Below are positions 39,564 to 62,115 of a DNA stretch of 64,000 nucleotides, piece after piece. How positions within the stretch are numbered: the first letter of the stretch is position 1; every line of letters begins with the position of its first letter. The DNA comes from Scylla paramamosain (Eukaryota; Arthropoda; Malacostraca; Decapoda; Portunidae), in assembly GCF_035594125.1 (NCBI RefSeq), contig NC_087181.1, positions 16,639,000 through 16,702,999 on the forward strand. The letters are read 5' to 3'. The notes beneath the pieces were generated by a model that saw only the letters and a list, made by a program, of their open reading frames with translations, was not told the origin of the DNA and ran no database searches. The translations under genes and the position numbers were made by a program.

Positions 39564-40033
39564 CTCCGTATTAAATTTTGCCAGTATATATGTACCTAGC
39601 AGATAAGTCAGTTTGAAGACAATTACAAAATAAATAAAAAAAGTAACATCAACAACATCATCATCAACAACAATAACAACACAATATTTTTTTTTCCATA
39701 TTTCTGATAACCTATTTCCATTTTCTCTTTTTTTTTTTAAGACAAGCATTTACGTAGTCTTCTTTTTTCCTTTTCTTCTTTTTTTCCTTCTTCTTTCATA
39801 CCAAACTTTTCCTCTAAATTTACGAATATCATTTAATTTCAATAATAAACATTACTCACATACACACACCCTTCCACTTTATGTTATGCATTCCACTAAT
39901 CTATTGCATCTCTCTTCTTACGTTTTACTGTGCCCGTGTATCTTGACTTTCACAGATTTCTTCCCCCAACAGTAGCGCCTGGTAGAAACAAACAAGTTGG
40001 CATGCTAGTCTTCCCTCAAGGCCAACGTGTGGA

Positions 40034-40108
<75 letters not shown>

Positions 40109-40330
40109 TGTGTGTGTGTGTGTGTGTGTGCGAATTTCATAGTAAGATACATATGATTCAATTGAGTCATTTTGTCCTATTTATTGATTTATTTTATTTA
40201 TCTATTTATTTATTTATTTTTTTTTTTTCGTGCAAGAGGAAGTAAGAAGTAGGTTCATAAGGTAGAAAGTGAAAAGACTGCCAATTCTGGTCCACAAGGG
40301 AAAAAATATCGAGGAAGGAAATAAAATAAA

Positions 40331-40392
<62 letters not shown>

Positions 40393-40726
40393 GTGTGTGT
40401 TGTCTACGTAATTCAGCTAACCAAAATAAATACCCAAAAATAATAATTTAAATAAACCTATAAAAATAAATGCAAAAAAAAAAAAGACGGCGTTTAATAA
40501 TTAATACTGGTAAAAAATAGACAAATAAAAGAATAAATAAAACAATAATGGACGAGAAGAACAAAAAGAACAAGAAGAACAAGAACAAGAGCAAGAAAAG
40601 AACAAGAGAGAATAAGAAAAAAAATCATCAGTTAGAACGAGTTAAAGAAAGGGACTCCACTCCATTACAAACTTTAGAGGAGTGAAACAGTAGTAGCAGC
40701 AGCAGCAACAACAACAATAGTAGTAA

Positions 40727-40770
<44 letters not shown>

Positions 40771-41077
40771 AGGACAGAGGTACAAAAGTAGGCTAGCCAA
40801 GTGGGTCAGGCGTGCAAAAACCCTCCTTCATCCCTAAGGCGCACTCCCCCGCCAGAAGGACGTCCTGACTCGCTCTACATCCTATACAGGGACTATTACG
40901 CATCCCTCACACGCGTAGTAGGCGTAGTACGATCGATTACGCCTCCATTCATAGATCAGGCAGCTACCTCGGCGCCCATTTTCTGTAGACTCAGCGCTAG
41001 AGAACGGAGGGCTTAGTGGGGAGACTTTCTTAGATTTGGTAAAGTTTCGTGTGGTTATTTATATCTTCTGTAGGATC

Positions 41078-41149
<72 letters not shown>

Positions 41150-41358
41150 GAGAGAGAATGTCGACCCCAATGTGCCAAGATGTAGGGAAGGAAAAGGTCA
41201 AGATATATTTATAGAACAGAATCTATAATAATTTAGTATTTCGACGATTTTTTTTTTGTCTTGCTCTTGTAGTACGTAGTAGAAACTCATAGGCATAATT
41301 GTGGTACTCGAATACCTACTTTATATCATTAACTTGATCTAGAGTAAGAACACACACG

Positions 41359-41397
<39 letters not shown>

Positions 41398-41588
41398 CGA
41401 GTATTTTCTCTACATGCGCAGTATTAACAAATGAATCGTACTTGGCAGCTTCTAATCACAACCTCTTTCGATAACAATACAAAAGATAACGATTATTATC
41501 TGCCGAAACACCAGACTAAGAAAATTTGTATTTACTTCAGTTCTTACATGAATATTTGTACAGGATTGAGTCAAGCTTGCTCTGTCCC

Positions 41589-41623
<35 letters not shown>

Positions 41624-42620
41624 AGCCCCACGACCTTGATTAAATTGATTGAGTCTGGAAGTTTGCTCATCGCTGCTGTCCATTAGTAATTCAAGGGGCC
41701 ATCAGAGGGGCACGTCAGCCTCTAAATGCCTTACACAACAGCAAGGTAAACATGTAAACACGCACCCATCTCAATAATGTAAAGGGAGCAGCTTAGCTCT
41801 CGTGCATCGCTGGCTTGTTGGTTCAGTTACTGGCTTTAGTTGATATATACTGTATTAAGTAGGGAATAAGCTAAAGTACTGCTTGTAAATATATAAGTGC
41901 GGAGTTGTGTTTCTTTTTATGTGCGGTTGATGCAATGTTCTTATCTTTTCCTCGTTTTTCTCTCGCCTTCCGTCATGTCTTTCAGTTACAGAACGGAAAG
42001 TGTTACAGGCGCACGGTTGGATATCTTTATACCTTACTCTTCAACTAGTTTTGTAGTCTCTTATGATAAACTATTCTGTCTTGTTTGGAGTGTCATTTAT
42101 TCCTGCAGTCACAGTGATATTAGAATTAGCGCATCATGATTCAAAATACGTCAAAAATTTCACTGGTATATAAAAATTGCATCATCTCTTTTTGCTTTGT
42201 GATGGTTATTGATTGGGTTAGTGTGTCTTGGGTTACGAGTGATGTAAGATGAACGTTTATTGAGCCAGGTTACATTCCATAGGCCTACGACCTTCGCATC
42301 TTCGAGCGCCACTCAGGCCTTCATCTACACCGAAAGTGAGATGAAAAAAAGAAACATTTGGGAGAATCTTTCAAAATAAAAAAAAATAAAAAATCTGCTT
42401 TATTACATATAAAATACTGCCGAATATATAAACAGAAACAATCTCTGAAGATAAAACAGAAAATATGAACACGAATGTCAGAAAATAATGTGTAATTTAT
42501 CATGTTTGTTCACTAAGAGTCAATTATACATAATGATAATGTTACAAATATTTTAAGATTATAATATTACACAAAATTTCATACATTCCTGCATATTTTG
42601 ACAACAATATAGCATGTAAA
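39260..42620. repeat. Intergenic microsatellite region
   Basis: (TC)n 39514-39560, (GA)n 40039-40106 joined to (TG)n 40106-40130, (CT)n 40333-40388 joined to a short (GT)n, (TAG)n 40719-40770, (GA)n 41079-41146, (CA)n 41351-41394 and (GT)n 41589-41622. 40800-41020 is CpG-richer unique sequence (with ACGCGTAGTAGGCGTAGTAC) of unknown role. No gene is supported. Confidence 0.85.
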
Positions 42621-42901
42621 CAAATCGCACGCAAGCCGCTGCTCACGCCTGGCCGCCATTGCCTCCACCAGTGCCATCTGTTGGGGATAATTTTCCCTAA
42701 CCCAGCCTCTTTAAAGCTTCACACACTGTCAAATCTCCACTCCCCTTTTTTTATATGTTGTCCCGTGTGGTGGGCGAGGCGGCGTGTGGCGAGGGAGGTG
42801 GGCAGGCCGGGGTGGTCAGCTGAGTGGGAGGTCATACGAGGTCACAGAGCCAGCCAGGAGGAGGAGGAGGAGGTCACACGGTCTCCTGTCAATGGTCCAA
42901 C

Positions 42902-51535
<8,634 letters not shown>

Positions 51536-51593
51536 AAAAACTCAACATAGGCATCTGAAGGTGTCTAGTGTATTTTTCTATTGGCTGTGCCAG

Positions 51594-51665
51594 GAACGCT
51601 ACCGGCCAGCGGCGGCGCCCGGCGGAGGCTCCCCTGCTGTTTGTGTCACTGTTAGGAGAGCATAG
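51594..51665 (+). other. Candidate alternative last exon of the UPF0047 gene
   Basis: A pyrimidine-rich acceptor ending GGCTGTGCCAG precedes a 24-codon open segment, ERYRPAAAPGGGSPAVCV and on to a stop. Its phase would accept exon 4 of the gene. If a cryptic GG/GTGCTT donor near 51470 were used, a longer frame ending VNWAALFFQYDLA would open. GC content exceeds the surroundings. It may simply be 3-prime UTR. Confidence 0.2.
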
Positions 51666-52325
51666 TGAGGCTCTCCCCACCACCCCACAACCCACACCAC
51701 GTCCCGGCGCGCCAGCACCATCTCATGGCCACCGTACAGAAGGAGTGAACTGGGCTGCCTTGTTTTTCCAATATGATTTAGCATAATTTCTCATAGTCTT
51801 GTATTTAGTTCAGTAATGCCTGTTATGCCTCTCCCTCGGTTTTATGATAATTCTAACCGTGTTATATATTATGGATTATTCTTTTGTTTTCCCTAAAGGA
51901 AGTTTTGCATATGTTGTTTAATGTTATGTGCATATGTTTATTTGTTATGGAATTTATCTAAATTTATGTATTTTCTTTTTATTGTTATGGTCCTTTATTC
52001 TTTCTTTCTGTATGACTTTAATATATATGAATGACTATTTTGCATTTTTTCCCACCAAGGACTTTAGTTTGCTTTGTTTAAGTTTGCTTAGCCTTGTCCT
52101 CCTTTCCTTGCCCCGTATGTGGGAAGTGGGCCGAGCCACAACAGTGCTAAGTAAAGTATAAGCACGTACTGGTACAAACCAACACAGAAAACAATTACTA
52201 CTCGGTGGGAATGTACTCTATTCTTCAGTGAAGGATAATGTTACCGTCATTTTACCACAGCAATTTTTCAGTTGTGATTTTTCATACTACTTTCTCCGAA
52301 TGTGTATATCGATTGACTTCCGTAG

Positions 52326-52511
52326 CTTCAGCCGTTCACATTTCTAGCACAAGATGTCCTCCTTGGGGACCCCCCAAAGAAAATTCAGAGCCATGAAAGC
52401 TTTGAGACTGAGGTGAGGGAGCCCCACACAGCAGACTGTTCCGACACCCAGCATATCAACAGAGACGGCAGCTCCAGGGTGTTATATCAGGTTCATCCCC
52501 CTGCATCATGA
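52326..52511 (+). other. Open coding-like island, unassigned
   Basis: 62 codons without a stop or ATG-defined start, including QDVLLGDPPKKIQSHESFET and HINRDGSSRVLYQVHPPAS before TGA. An acceptor-like ACATTTCTAG (ending 52346) and a strong donor-like GAG/GTGAGG (about 52412) are present. No family is recognised. It may be an exon of an unseen gene or UTR of the UPF0047 transcript. Confidence 0.25.
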
Positions 52512-52641
52512 TGTGGTCAGAATGACATTTCGTGGACCTTATGAAGTCTTTCCATAGAGGTTAATTTATCAGTTTTATGCAATGTAAATCTTTAATTATG
52601 GAGGAGGAGGAAGGGGATGTACAGAAATTCTAATATATATT

Positions 52642-52721
<80 letters not shown>
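52642..52721. repeat. (AT)n array, then poly(T)
   Basis: (AT)n of about 78 bp at 52642-52721. A poly(T) run of about 36 nt lies at 52841-52877. AGGTC is repeated four times at 52966-52985. Confidence 0.95.
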
Positions 52722-52726
<5 letters not shown>

Positions 52727-52836
52727 GAGAAGATAATAATGACAGGATGACTGATGGGTTGACCATCTCCATCAGCTGCCAGAGACGTATGGTGTGTTGC
52801 AATTGCATTATTTGAGCTTCCAGGATCATCTCAAGA

Positions 52837-52879
<43 letters not shown>

Positions 52880-53962
52880 CTAAGGGAACCGTGTTAACAG
52901 AGGTATGCGGTTATCAGCGTCAGACTTGTCATTCTTGTCAGACCCACTCTGTGTCAACATCAGCTAGGTCAGGTCAGGTCAGGTCGCCTCGCCCACACCT
53001 CTTACCAATTGGTCACCACCTCCCTCTCACCGAGCATAGGAGCATTTGGGCCTTTAATTACTGCACTCAGATGGTTATGGTTGGCTTATCTACATAGATT
53101 TATAAGTATAGTTGTTAACTCAGCAATTTTAAAGATTTGTAAACTTCAACGAAGGAACCTCACATGTAAAGAACTACTCTGTTTGGTTATTTAGATACAC
53201 TGCCATTGACAGAATGTACTTGTGCTCTTTTCAATGAGCTTTGGTAGACCCCGTAGTGTATGCTCATGGCTGAGTCCTTAAATGGTACCCAAAGACAGCT
53301 GCCAGAGTCTATGTTCATGGTGTGCATATTGTCTTTCATGTCATTTATTTTATATTCATGCTCAGCTTTTGAAGATTATAGTTGCATTTTAAGAATTCGG
53401 ACGCGAGTGGACTACTACGTGGGAATGGAAAGTCTGGTAGGCTGTAAGTGGTAGAAAAGTGAGCTTGGATGATTCAGTTATTACATAAGATTGTCAGCAC
53501 CTGTGAAGCAAACTGTAAAGTAACTTATCAGAAAAGAAAATTGCTGTGCAACTTTACGAGGAAGTTGGTTAGAAAGAAAGGTACCTTATTATAACTGAAA
53601 GATGTTATTCTTTGTGAATTCATTGATTCAATTTGATTGTTGGGAAAGTAAATTTTATAAAAACTGAAGACAGAACATTTATAGCACAAAGTACAAGCTT
53701 GAATTGGTTTTGTATTTTTTGATAAGCATACTGAGTTCTATTGGTAACTGAAGGTAGCATGTGTCTCCCAGTAGCCTAAGTCTTCTTTATTTATATTGAA
53801 TTATTTTTTGTATTCTTAGTGATCCACATTTCTTTAATACTCAGAGATGAGCTGGATTTTTTAATTTTTCCTTTAGAAACTGTTACTATAAATACTATTT
53901 TTGTGCTAAAACTTCCTTTGACAACAGATACATAACATTTAGTGTATGATTAGTGCCAAACT

Positions 53963-53966
<4 letters not shown>

Positions 53967-54051
<85 letters not shown>

Positions 54052-54075
54052 TTATTTATTTATTTATTTATTTAC
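53967..54075. repeat. (AT)n then (ATTT)n array
   Basis: (AT)n 53967-54047 runs into (TTTA)n to about 54075 and (ATTA)n to about 54092. Confidence 0.95.
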
Positions 54076-55236
54076 TTATTTAATTAATTAATTAATATTT
54101 AATGAATCCAGCAGAAATTGATAAGATTAGCTCAGCTTTAATTGATATAATTGTTTGATACTGAAAATTAAATAATATTCATCTTTTGAGGATATGGGAA
54201 GCTTGTCTCAGCTACTTGGGTTTACCTAATATTCAAAATTACAATGTGAATGCTATTAGCACAATTGGTAAATATTTTAATGAATTGGCACACTTTTTTG
54301 TGAATGATGTAACGTCTTCATGAGAAAGCGCAGAATTTGCCTGAGTCACAATTCTGCCATGCAGGCATTGTGTATCACAACAGCAGTGAGTAGTTCTTGA
54401 TGAAGGGAGAGTGGAGGAGCATCTTGTCTTCCCTGTAGTGCTGGAATGTTGCTAGAAATTCTGCGGGAATGCTGACACTACTACGTCTGCCCCTCGCCAG
54501 CTTGACCAGCATGAGGGTGTTCCTTGTTTACAGTCTTGCTTTCTCATTGTTGATGGTTCCATGAATACAGCAGAGCAAGAGTAGTGATGGGAGCTAGAAG
54601 AATGGTAGGTAGTTACTAGACATTACTGTAATGAGGACAGGCTAGCCAGGTGGTTGTGAGGGAGGTGAGCATGCTGCCTTTATATCAGCATTTAAAGTAT
54701 AAATTTTGATAGTGCTAATTTTTTGTGGGGAAGTGAATGGATTGGATAATGTCTGAACAGTAATACTCATTATACTACCATCAGTTTTTCCTTTGGGTGA
54801 GATGCCAAAATTTTTTGAAATATTAAAGCACCGAAGTAAAATTTTGAAATTCATTGTTGCTCTGGTGTTTTCATTTGGTGACTGGGGTAATGCATCACTA
54901 TGAGAAAGGAATTGTCACACTACAAGGTTCTAAACCTTAGCTTTAGCACCTGAAATACATATCAGCTAGTAATCAACTTCAATGATAAATTTTTCTTGAC
55001 ACATTTTTGCATCACAACACACATATTTTTCAATGACTATTTTAACATTATAATCAGAATGCACAAAAATCACCTTTAATTATTGTTCGTCACCTCTGAT
55101 GAGATACTGTCCACTCTTTTTTCATTGTCTCTCGTGGTTAGCAAATGGGAGCCTTTGGGAGCACTTCTTTCAGGCATTTTTCCATGTGTGTTAAGGTGTA
55201 GGCAACCGTGCAGATTAGGTTTGCTTCACTGAGCTT

Positions 55237-55338
55237 GTGACATCACTAACTTTGGCAGACATTGCACAGGTACTTGAGCAAAATGAAGACTTTTATCAGT
55301 GGGCAGAGCACCAGTTCTCTCCACCGCTTAGGAAATGC
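55237..55338 (+). other. Open coding-like island, unassigned
   Basis: 34 codons reading SLTLADIAQVLEQNEDFYQ, WAEHQFSPPLRKCG, then a poly(T) tract. The composition is protein-like but no family or convincing splice pair is seen. Confidence 0.2.
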
Positions 55339-56740
55339 GGAGTTTTTTTTTTTTTTTTTTTTTATGTCCTCTCGTCTGGAGTGGAGGCAACTTTTTTTTA
55401 TCTGACTACAGATTACTGTAATATTGTTGATGTTTATTGATTTTGAATTTTATAGTTCTGGCAATGTTGACATTATCTGTGAGAGAAAAGCTTTAGGGGT
55501 GAAAATGGAAGGCATATCAAAGGGCAGAAAGCATGTGCTAGACCATTTTAATTGAGATGTTAATGCGGCATCGAGATTTCTTTTTGTGACGTGATGCTGG
55601 AGTAGGTTGTAAGAAGACATGTTGTTACTTTGATGGAGAATGCTTATTTAGTGTCTGAGAGAGGACAATAATAAGTGAGCATTGGAAGTAAAGGTCTTGA
55701 AAAGGTCTGTGATAAATACCTTCCATTGATTTTCCAGCTGAAATTTTCCTCAGGCATTTGTAGTACATGTGAAGCAATGAGCAGCTTGACTTCTGTAATA
55801 GAATATTTCTGAAAGTTACTAGAACTAATTCCAAAACAAAGATTAATTTGAGAGGCATTGAATTCTCAGTCATTTGAATCTTTGTAAGTATTTAATTGTT
55901 AACTTCTGGTAACATCTGTATTCAGAATTATCATCAGCATTAGCAAATTTAATTTGTGTATCCATTCATTTATCAATTTTTGAGTGTGTTTTCTCACAGA
56001 GTAAGTTGCTTAATGCTTCACATCTCTGTTGGTCCTTTTCTCAAGAGATAAAAATGTACTGATCTGAATTCCGTTGTGTTAACTTTATTACTGTTTTGAT
56101 ACTGAACTGTTTGTATCAATCATAACAGAACAGGGCGTAACAAAAGTGTCAAAACTATTCATGATATTGTGGTAATGGAACTGCAGTGCATAACTCAGTC
56201 CAGTATTTTATACTTCTTTTATAAAAAAAACAGTGAGAGTACTGAAGCTGATACCTAATATTTTGTGAAAAATTACAGATAATAAGTTAGTTTTCACAGA
56301 TAGCTCTTACTGGACTTGAGATTTGTATCTCATGAGAATCAAGTGAACCACAAAGGAAGGAATAAGTGGCTCCTGCAGGAGGTTAAGTGTCCCTGAAGAG
56401 GAATTTAGATCTGTACTTAGGAGGCACTTCAAAGTCAAAAAAGAATACCACGATAATGAAAATCTGCTCACTGTTCACTCAGAGTACCTTGGTGCAGCTC
56501 ACACGGTTTCCTCCTCTCTTCTTAAAGGGTGCAGTTTACCTTGACAAAACGTTTTCTCCGAGGTGTGGCAAAAGTGTGAGGCAATGACTGGATTGATGTG
56601 TGTATCCTGGAGGTCTAGTGTCTCAGAGGTATTGCATCCCTTGAGTGTGCCTGATCTAATTATGGCACTTAGTCCTCAATGCCATGTGTTATGTTGATAG
56701 TTTACTCTTCCTTAAGCTTTAGAGAATTTTTGAGAGCTCA

Positions 56741-56860
56741 GATATTTACAAGCTGGAGTCCCGGCGAGGTGCCAGCGACTGCAGGCTTGATAGCTTTTTC
56801 GTCGCACTCACACGAGCACAGGAGGCAGGCGGTGGTAGCTGGGGGCTGGGCAGTGTGTAA
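56741..56860 (+). other. Open coding-like island, unassigned
   Basis: After an acceptor-like GAGAGCTCAG, 39 codons read DIYKLESRRGASDCRLDSF, FVALTRAQEAGGGSWGLGSV and TAA. It is GC-rich against an AT-rich background. No family is recognised. Confidence 0.2.
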
Positions 56861-58762
56861 TGTTATATAGGCTGTATTTTTGTACACATGATATGATGCA
56901 CAACTCCCACACTGATGTACACACTGTTATATCACAACAAGAAACCCTACAGAGGTAACACCAAACTCATCATCATTCCCCTGTTGACTGACCCCTCCTG
57001 GCTGGGCACTAGTAGGATATATGTGGGAATTTTTTCTTTGTTAATGCATTATATTAGTGTAGCTCTTTATTTATGCATTCATTTATGGATATTTTTAGTA
57101 TCTTGCTCTATCAATGAACTGGTAGGAAACATGTATAGAATTGTTTTGCATCTTATTACTGTGTGATAAGATTAATTAAGGAGCTGTTGGTTATATCAGT
57201 TACTTGATGTGGATTACCTCAGCTTTATTTTTCTCTTTACGGTGAGTGTTTAAGTTTGTGAATATTGGAGTACAAATTTTTAATTTAATTACTTGTTTTT
57301 GAACTTATTTCTTCTCATTGTGTTGGTGGTTGCAGCTGTGATGTTTATAAGCAATACAGCTCTGGCTTTAAGAAGTAATATGGTTTAAGTAGACTTCCTC
57401 ATGAGAGCTTCACAAGGGAACTAGTGCTTCTTGGTAGTTACTCAGGATAGAGAACAGGTGACTGCTCTTCCTACAGATCCATTCTTTCTTCCTATCAGAA
57501 TATTTGCTTCCATGGTAAAGCCAAATATAGAAATCTTCCATTGCCACCCAGTCTGGAGGGGTCATGTCTCACACTAGGACCTGGGCTTCCCCCCACTCCC
57601 ACCCCCATCCCTCTCCCTGGGTTCCGAGTTTCCATACTAATGGTGCCAGTAACTGTCCAGCTGCCAGCCACCGCCTGCCACAATGGAGGGTTGAGTGGCT
57701 CGGGCACAAGCTGCCTCAACGTAATTCCCGGCCAGGAAAGTATATGTGGAATTTAGTGTTTTAATTTTTTACAAAGAGTTACGGTGTCAGTCACTTCCAC
57801 GTTCCCATTATTCAGTACATGATGGGGAAGGTTGCTGATGTCTGTGGAAAGTGTTGACTGTAGACTGATCCGACGGTGCCATGAGCGCTCCTTCAATTTG
57901 TGTCTGTAAATTGCATTTTAAAGATAATTGGAATGATCTCCAGCCACTGTTAAGTTCCTGGCTAAGTACGTTGACCAACTATTGCTACTAGTAAAGACTT
58001 CCTTTGCAGCTCTGATCCATCTCATGCGGCCCCACCCACTCTAACACATAACTGGAAATACATACTCCTTGTACACTACTGTTCTGTACATAATTTGCTG
58101 ATGAAAGCAGTGTGAATATTGTAAACTATATCCATGATGAAACCTCAAGAATGGCCTCAGTTACTCGAGGTGTAAGTTGTATGTTCATCTCCTGTTTTCA
58201 TTCTTGTGGTGGCTGAGTTAGCTTTATTTGTCTCAGGTATCGTAAGCTGCTTTTGTTTGTGGTAATAATATGTTATTTTATCCATCATTCCTGAGTAGAA
58301 AAGTATACAGCAAATATTTATTCACAGTTAATATATTCATGTGTCTGTTGTATTTTGTTTATGTTCTCTTAAGATCCGTCACGTGGGTTTTGATTGCCGG
58401 TGATATATTTTTGTCAATCATTTCATGAAGAGTTGTTAAGAACACAAATTCTCCACCAAATGGTTTCATTGCCTGATATTTGTTACATTATAAATTTCAC
58501 TCCAACTTGACATTTCCTACACTCGTCTCAGACTGACCACATTTCATCATCACCTTATTACCATTCAGCTTCTGGTCATAGTCATCACCATCTCGCCACC
58601 TCTCCTCCATGTTGACAAGATACCCATGTCTTGTATTCTATATTTTTTGTACCACTTAATGCACTGATTTATTATATAATATCAAAGGCCAGAGTGTGTT
58701 GTTGATCTTGTTTTTATCATGTTAAATATTGGTATAATACACCAATAACTTACATTGTTCAG

Positions 58763-58846
58763 GACATTGCTTTGGAAGATAGACTCCCCACTACGCTGCT
58801 CCTCAACATGCTGCACGACTCGGTGGTGCAGCATGTGTTGTTATAG
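58763..58846 (+). other. Open coding-like island, unassigned
   Basis: A good acceptor (TTACATTGTTCAG) is followed by 27 codons and TAG: DIALEDRLPTTLLLNMLHDS, VVQHVLL. It contains an 11-bp perfect inverted repeat (listed separately). No family is recognised. Confidence 0.25.
58806..58836. other. 11-bp perfect inverted repeat
   Basis: ACATGCTGCAC (58806-58816), a 9-nt loop, then GTGCAGCATGT (58826-58836). It is too short for a miRNA precursor as it stands. Confidence 0.6.
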
Positions 58847-59122
58847 TGTACAGTATTTTAAAAGCTTACATCTGAATTAGTGCATTTCTTGGAAGTCAGA
58901 TAAGAAGAGAAGCAAGTCTAGTGGCAACAAAACTGGTGTTGTGGGAGACTGTCATCTTCTGTGGCCTGAATAAGTAAGAAATTGGGTTGTCATGTTGCTT
59001 CAAGGATATTTTAATAAAGTTAGAAATTCCTTAATGGGAATGCAGCAGTTTTTTGGTCTTACTTTGTCTTAAACAACAGCGTACAAAAAAGAAATGTACT
59101 TGTTTATATACAAAGCAGAAAG

Positions 59123-59233
59123 GCATCCTCGGATTGTAGAGTGCCTGATGAAGACGTCTTAGAAGAGGTGTTGTCCAGTGTGGAGTCACCCAGCAGTGTG
59201 CAGGAGTGGCCCTTCCTGCATGGTGCAATGTAG
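59123..59233 (+). other. Open coding-like island, unassigned
   Basis: 36 codons and TAG: ASSDCRVPDEDVLEEVLSSV, ESPSSVQEWPFLHGAM. The acidic, serine-rich end is protein-like. The open frame extends upstream to about 59022 with no ATG that fits. No family is recognised. Confidence 0.2.
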
Positions 59234-62040
59234 TTCCTGGACATTCTCATTTGTAGAGTATAATCATGCTAAAGTAGAGCAATGGTGAGCTGGTTCTCCA
59301 TACATTTTTTTTATTAAAGATTAGGGTGTCAGTTACTGTTGGTATAGAATTTTAGTGTAGCAAAGAGGAAAAAAGCCAAAAAAAGAAAGTACGAGGCAGA
59401 AATAATTTGTCGTCTCCTGGTTTTATTTCAGAGAAGTGAACAGTAGGGCTATATTACACTATTACTACCAATAGTGGGACTGCCAGACTTGTTAGCACTG
59501 CCCACAATAGTTATTCTTTCTGAAGGTAAGAGCATTTGACTAGCCAGATGTTTTCTCACGTCCATCACCACCACTACTTTTTAAAACTTGTGTGAGTTTG
59601 CTAGACTGTGGCAAGTTTTTCACATGTTTATTATTCAATTGTACATTATTCCTTTAATGGCAGAGTGATCTTAATGATCGTTTATCTCTTGTGTTTTTAT
59701 GTTGTGATGAATGTGCAAAAGATATATTTTTCAAGCAACTTTAGATAGCAGTATATACGTACTCTAAACATTTATTTTTTATTGACAGATATCTATACCC
59801 TCTTTTATTCTTCTACACCTGATGTTTCTGATATCATTAAGTGAACAATTTCATATCATTTCATTTCCCAACTGAGCCTACAGCACTTCTACGCTATGAT
59901 CATATCTTGTGCATTGTGTATACTGTACCATATTTTTAGTGAAATTCTTGCCTTAGAATCATTATTTTCATAAACTGTAAAGTCCTCCTCCTATTGTCTA
60001 TACACAGAAAGAGAACATTATTGTCACAGTTTTAATTTAAATTATATTAAAATATGAAATAACTTGTACTTTATATTCCCAGACTATTTCTCTTTTTTCC
60101 TACCTTTACTATCTCTTGGTTTGCATTTGGTTTGATTCCCAACTGACTACTCTAAGAGCCAGACCTGTAGAATGTAAGTATTTTGTTGGTAATTGACTTT
60201 AATATCAATGAGAGAACATGTTACTTTTCAGGGTGGAGCTGTGCATGCAATTTAAGGTATACATGCTGTAGTCTATATACTTTGCTTGCCTTCAAGGTCA
60301 TCATGCTGCAGGTATGTATAGCTGAATCCAGATTTATGAATGAGTTACCTACCTTAAATGTTTGTAAATTAAAGTTTAAGTGTCAACAACAGCAGATTTG
60401 CATTTTTTATATTTTTTATGTATTTATTTATTTTTTTATTAAATATCTAATGCATTTTTCAGTATTATATGATGTAATTTGTGACTTTTCATAAGTGTGA
60501 AGTATACTTGGTAAACTTTGACAAAGGACAAAATTATCTTATTTGCCACTATGAAATATGTATATTAATTGTTTGTAAATTGAAATTCATCTGTACTTTA
60601 CATAGAAGAGATACCTGGTCATTTCATGTGCAACTGTATAACAAGATTTAGGTACTTGGTAAATGCAAGGAACATTATGCAGCAGAGCAGGGATGTGTGT
60701 AAGTAGGTATGGTTATGTAAATCTCTGCAGTGCATGTTATTTGGCAGTCTCACTGTTAAACTTAATAAGTTATCCCCTCCTCCAGGATTTAAAGATCAAA
60801 ATGATAAATAGATACTGAGATAAAGAAAAAAAAAAAGCTAGCTTCACCCTGCTTTTAGACAATGTGTGTTTCCAGGTGTTGTGTTTGTAGCATGTGGAAC
60901 CAGCTAACCAGCAAATAATGAAACAATGCTACATAGGGTAGTTATTTAGCATTCATATAATTTTCATTGATTGTAGCAGAGTTGGTTAATAATCTTTATT
61001 AATACTGGATAACCAAATCCATGTGTGCATGTATGTGTCCAGAAAATACTAGTGAGTCAAAACGTAGCAAAGATTTGATGGAGAAAATGTCTTAGGGAGA
61101 AAATGTTCCAGGAACAATACCTCTGGCAAGCCCAACAGCTGCATCACAAGGCTGGCTTGTGGTCCAGCTGTGGCAGAGCACACCAGTCCAAGGAACACTG
61201 CTTACTATAGTGCTCAAATTTTCCCCTTACCAAAAGAGATGGTATGCATTGCAGTCATAGGGTCTGGTGAGAAGCTACACACGTAAGTATACAAGGCTGT
61301 GCCTGGAACTACTGGCAACTTTGTTTTTAGTTATGTGGCCAGTGTTGTAAATCATATGAGACTCATCTCTACATCACATCTACCACTGTTGTCCAAGAAA
61401 AGTGTAGGGAGTCATATAGTAATTTTTTATTTAATCTCATTAAATATTGGTACCAACTTCAGTGCACTTCATAAATATAACTGCGTGTTTCGCATTATGG
61501 TTTATGTACAGTCATGCTACAGGCTCCATGTATACGTAAAATATTTAAATAACATCCGTTACAGTTTCTCCATGAGAAAAACAAACTCTAGATGCAACTA
61601 TCCCTTTTTGGAGGTAATCTTAATACTTTCTTCCATAAAATGTTTAGAAGGGGAAGATAGAAAAAAGCGATCTACTCATAAGGGTCACCTGAGGATGTAA
61701 AGTATATAATTATGACAGAAGGGAAAAATGAGACATGGCACTGGTCCAAGATTCATCCGCATTAAGAAAACGTGGAACAGATGTGATGGCAGTAATGAGA
61801 GAAGGCATTCTTTTGCATAATTTACCAAAAATGAGAATGATGGTTTGATCAACACAACCAACACCAATACACAAGAAAAGATGATAAAAAAAAAAAATAA
61901 TAATAATAATAACAATATTCATATAGTTTTCAGGACAGCAAATGAAGATCAGACAATGATACAATTATTATTTGGTGAGAAAAATAATCTAGGAGCAAGT
62001 ATCCTGATCAACGGATAACTTACTTGGAAATGAGAAAAAA

Positions 62041-62042
<2 letters not shown>
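59234..62042. other. AT-rich intergenic, no gene seen
   Basis: Low-GC unique sequence. A 133-codon frame (61299-61700) lacks an ATG start and recognisable content. No RNA gene is seen. Confidence 0.55.

Positions 62043-62115
<73 letters not shown>

Noticed and set aside
57541..57756. Possible EGF-like fragment (CHNGG) in a GC-rich island
   Set aside because: Only one cysteine spacing fits, the frame lacks an ATG, and the opposite strand is equally open.
61299..61700. 133-codon + strand ORF
   Set aside because: No ATG start, AT-rich, mixed residues without any recognisable motif; expected by chance in low-GC DNA.
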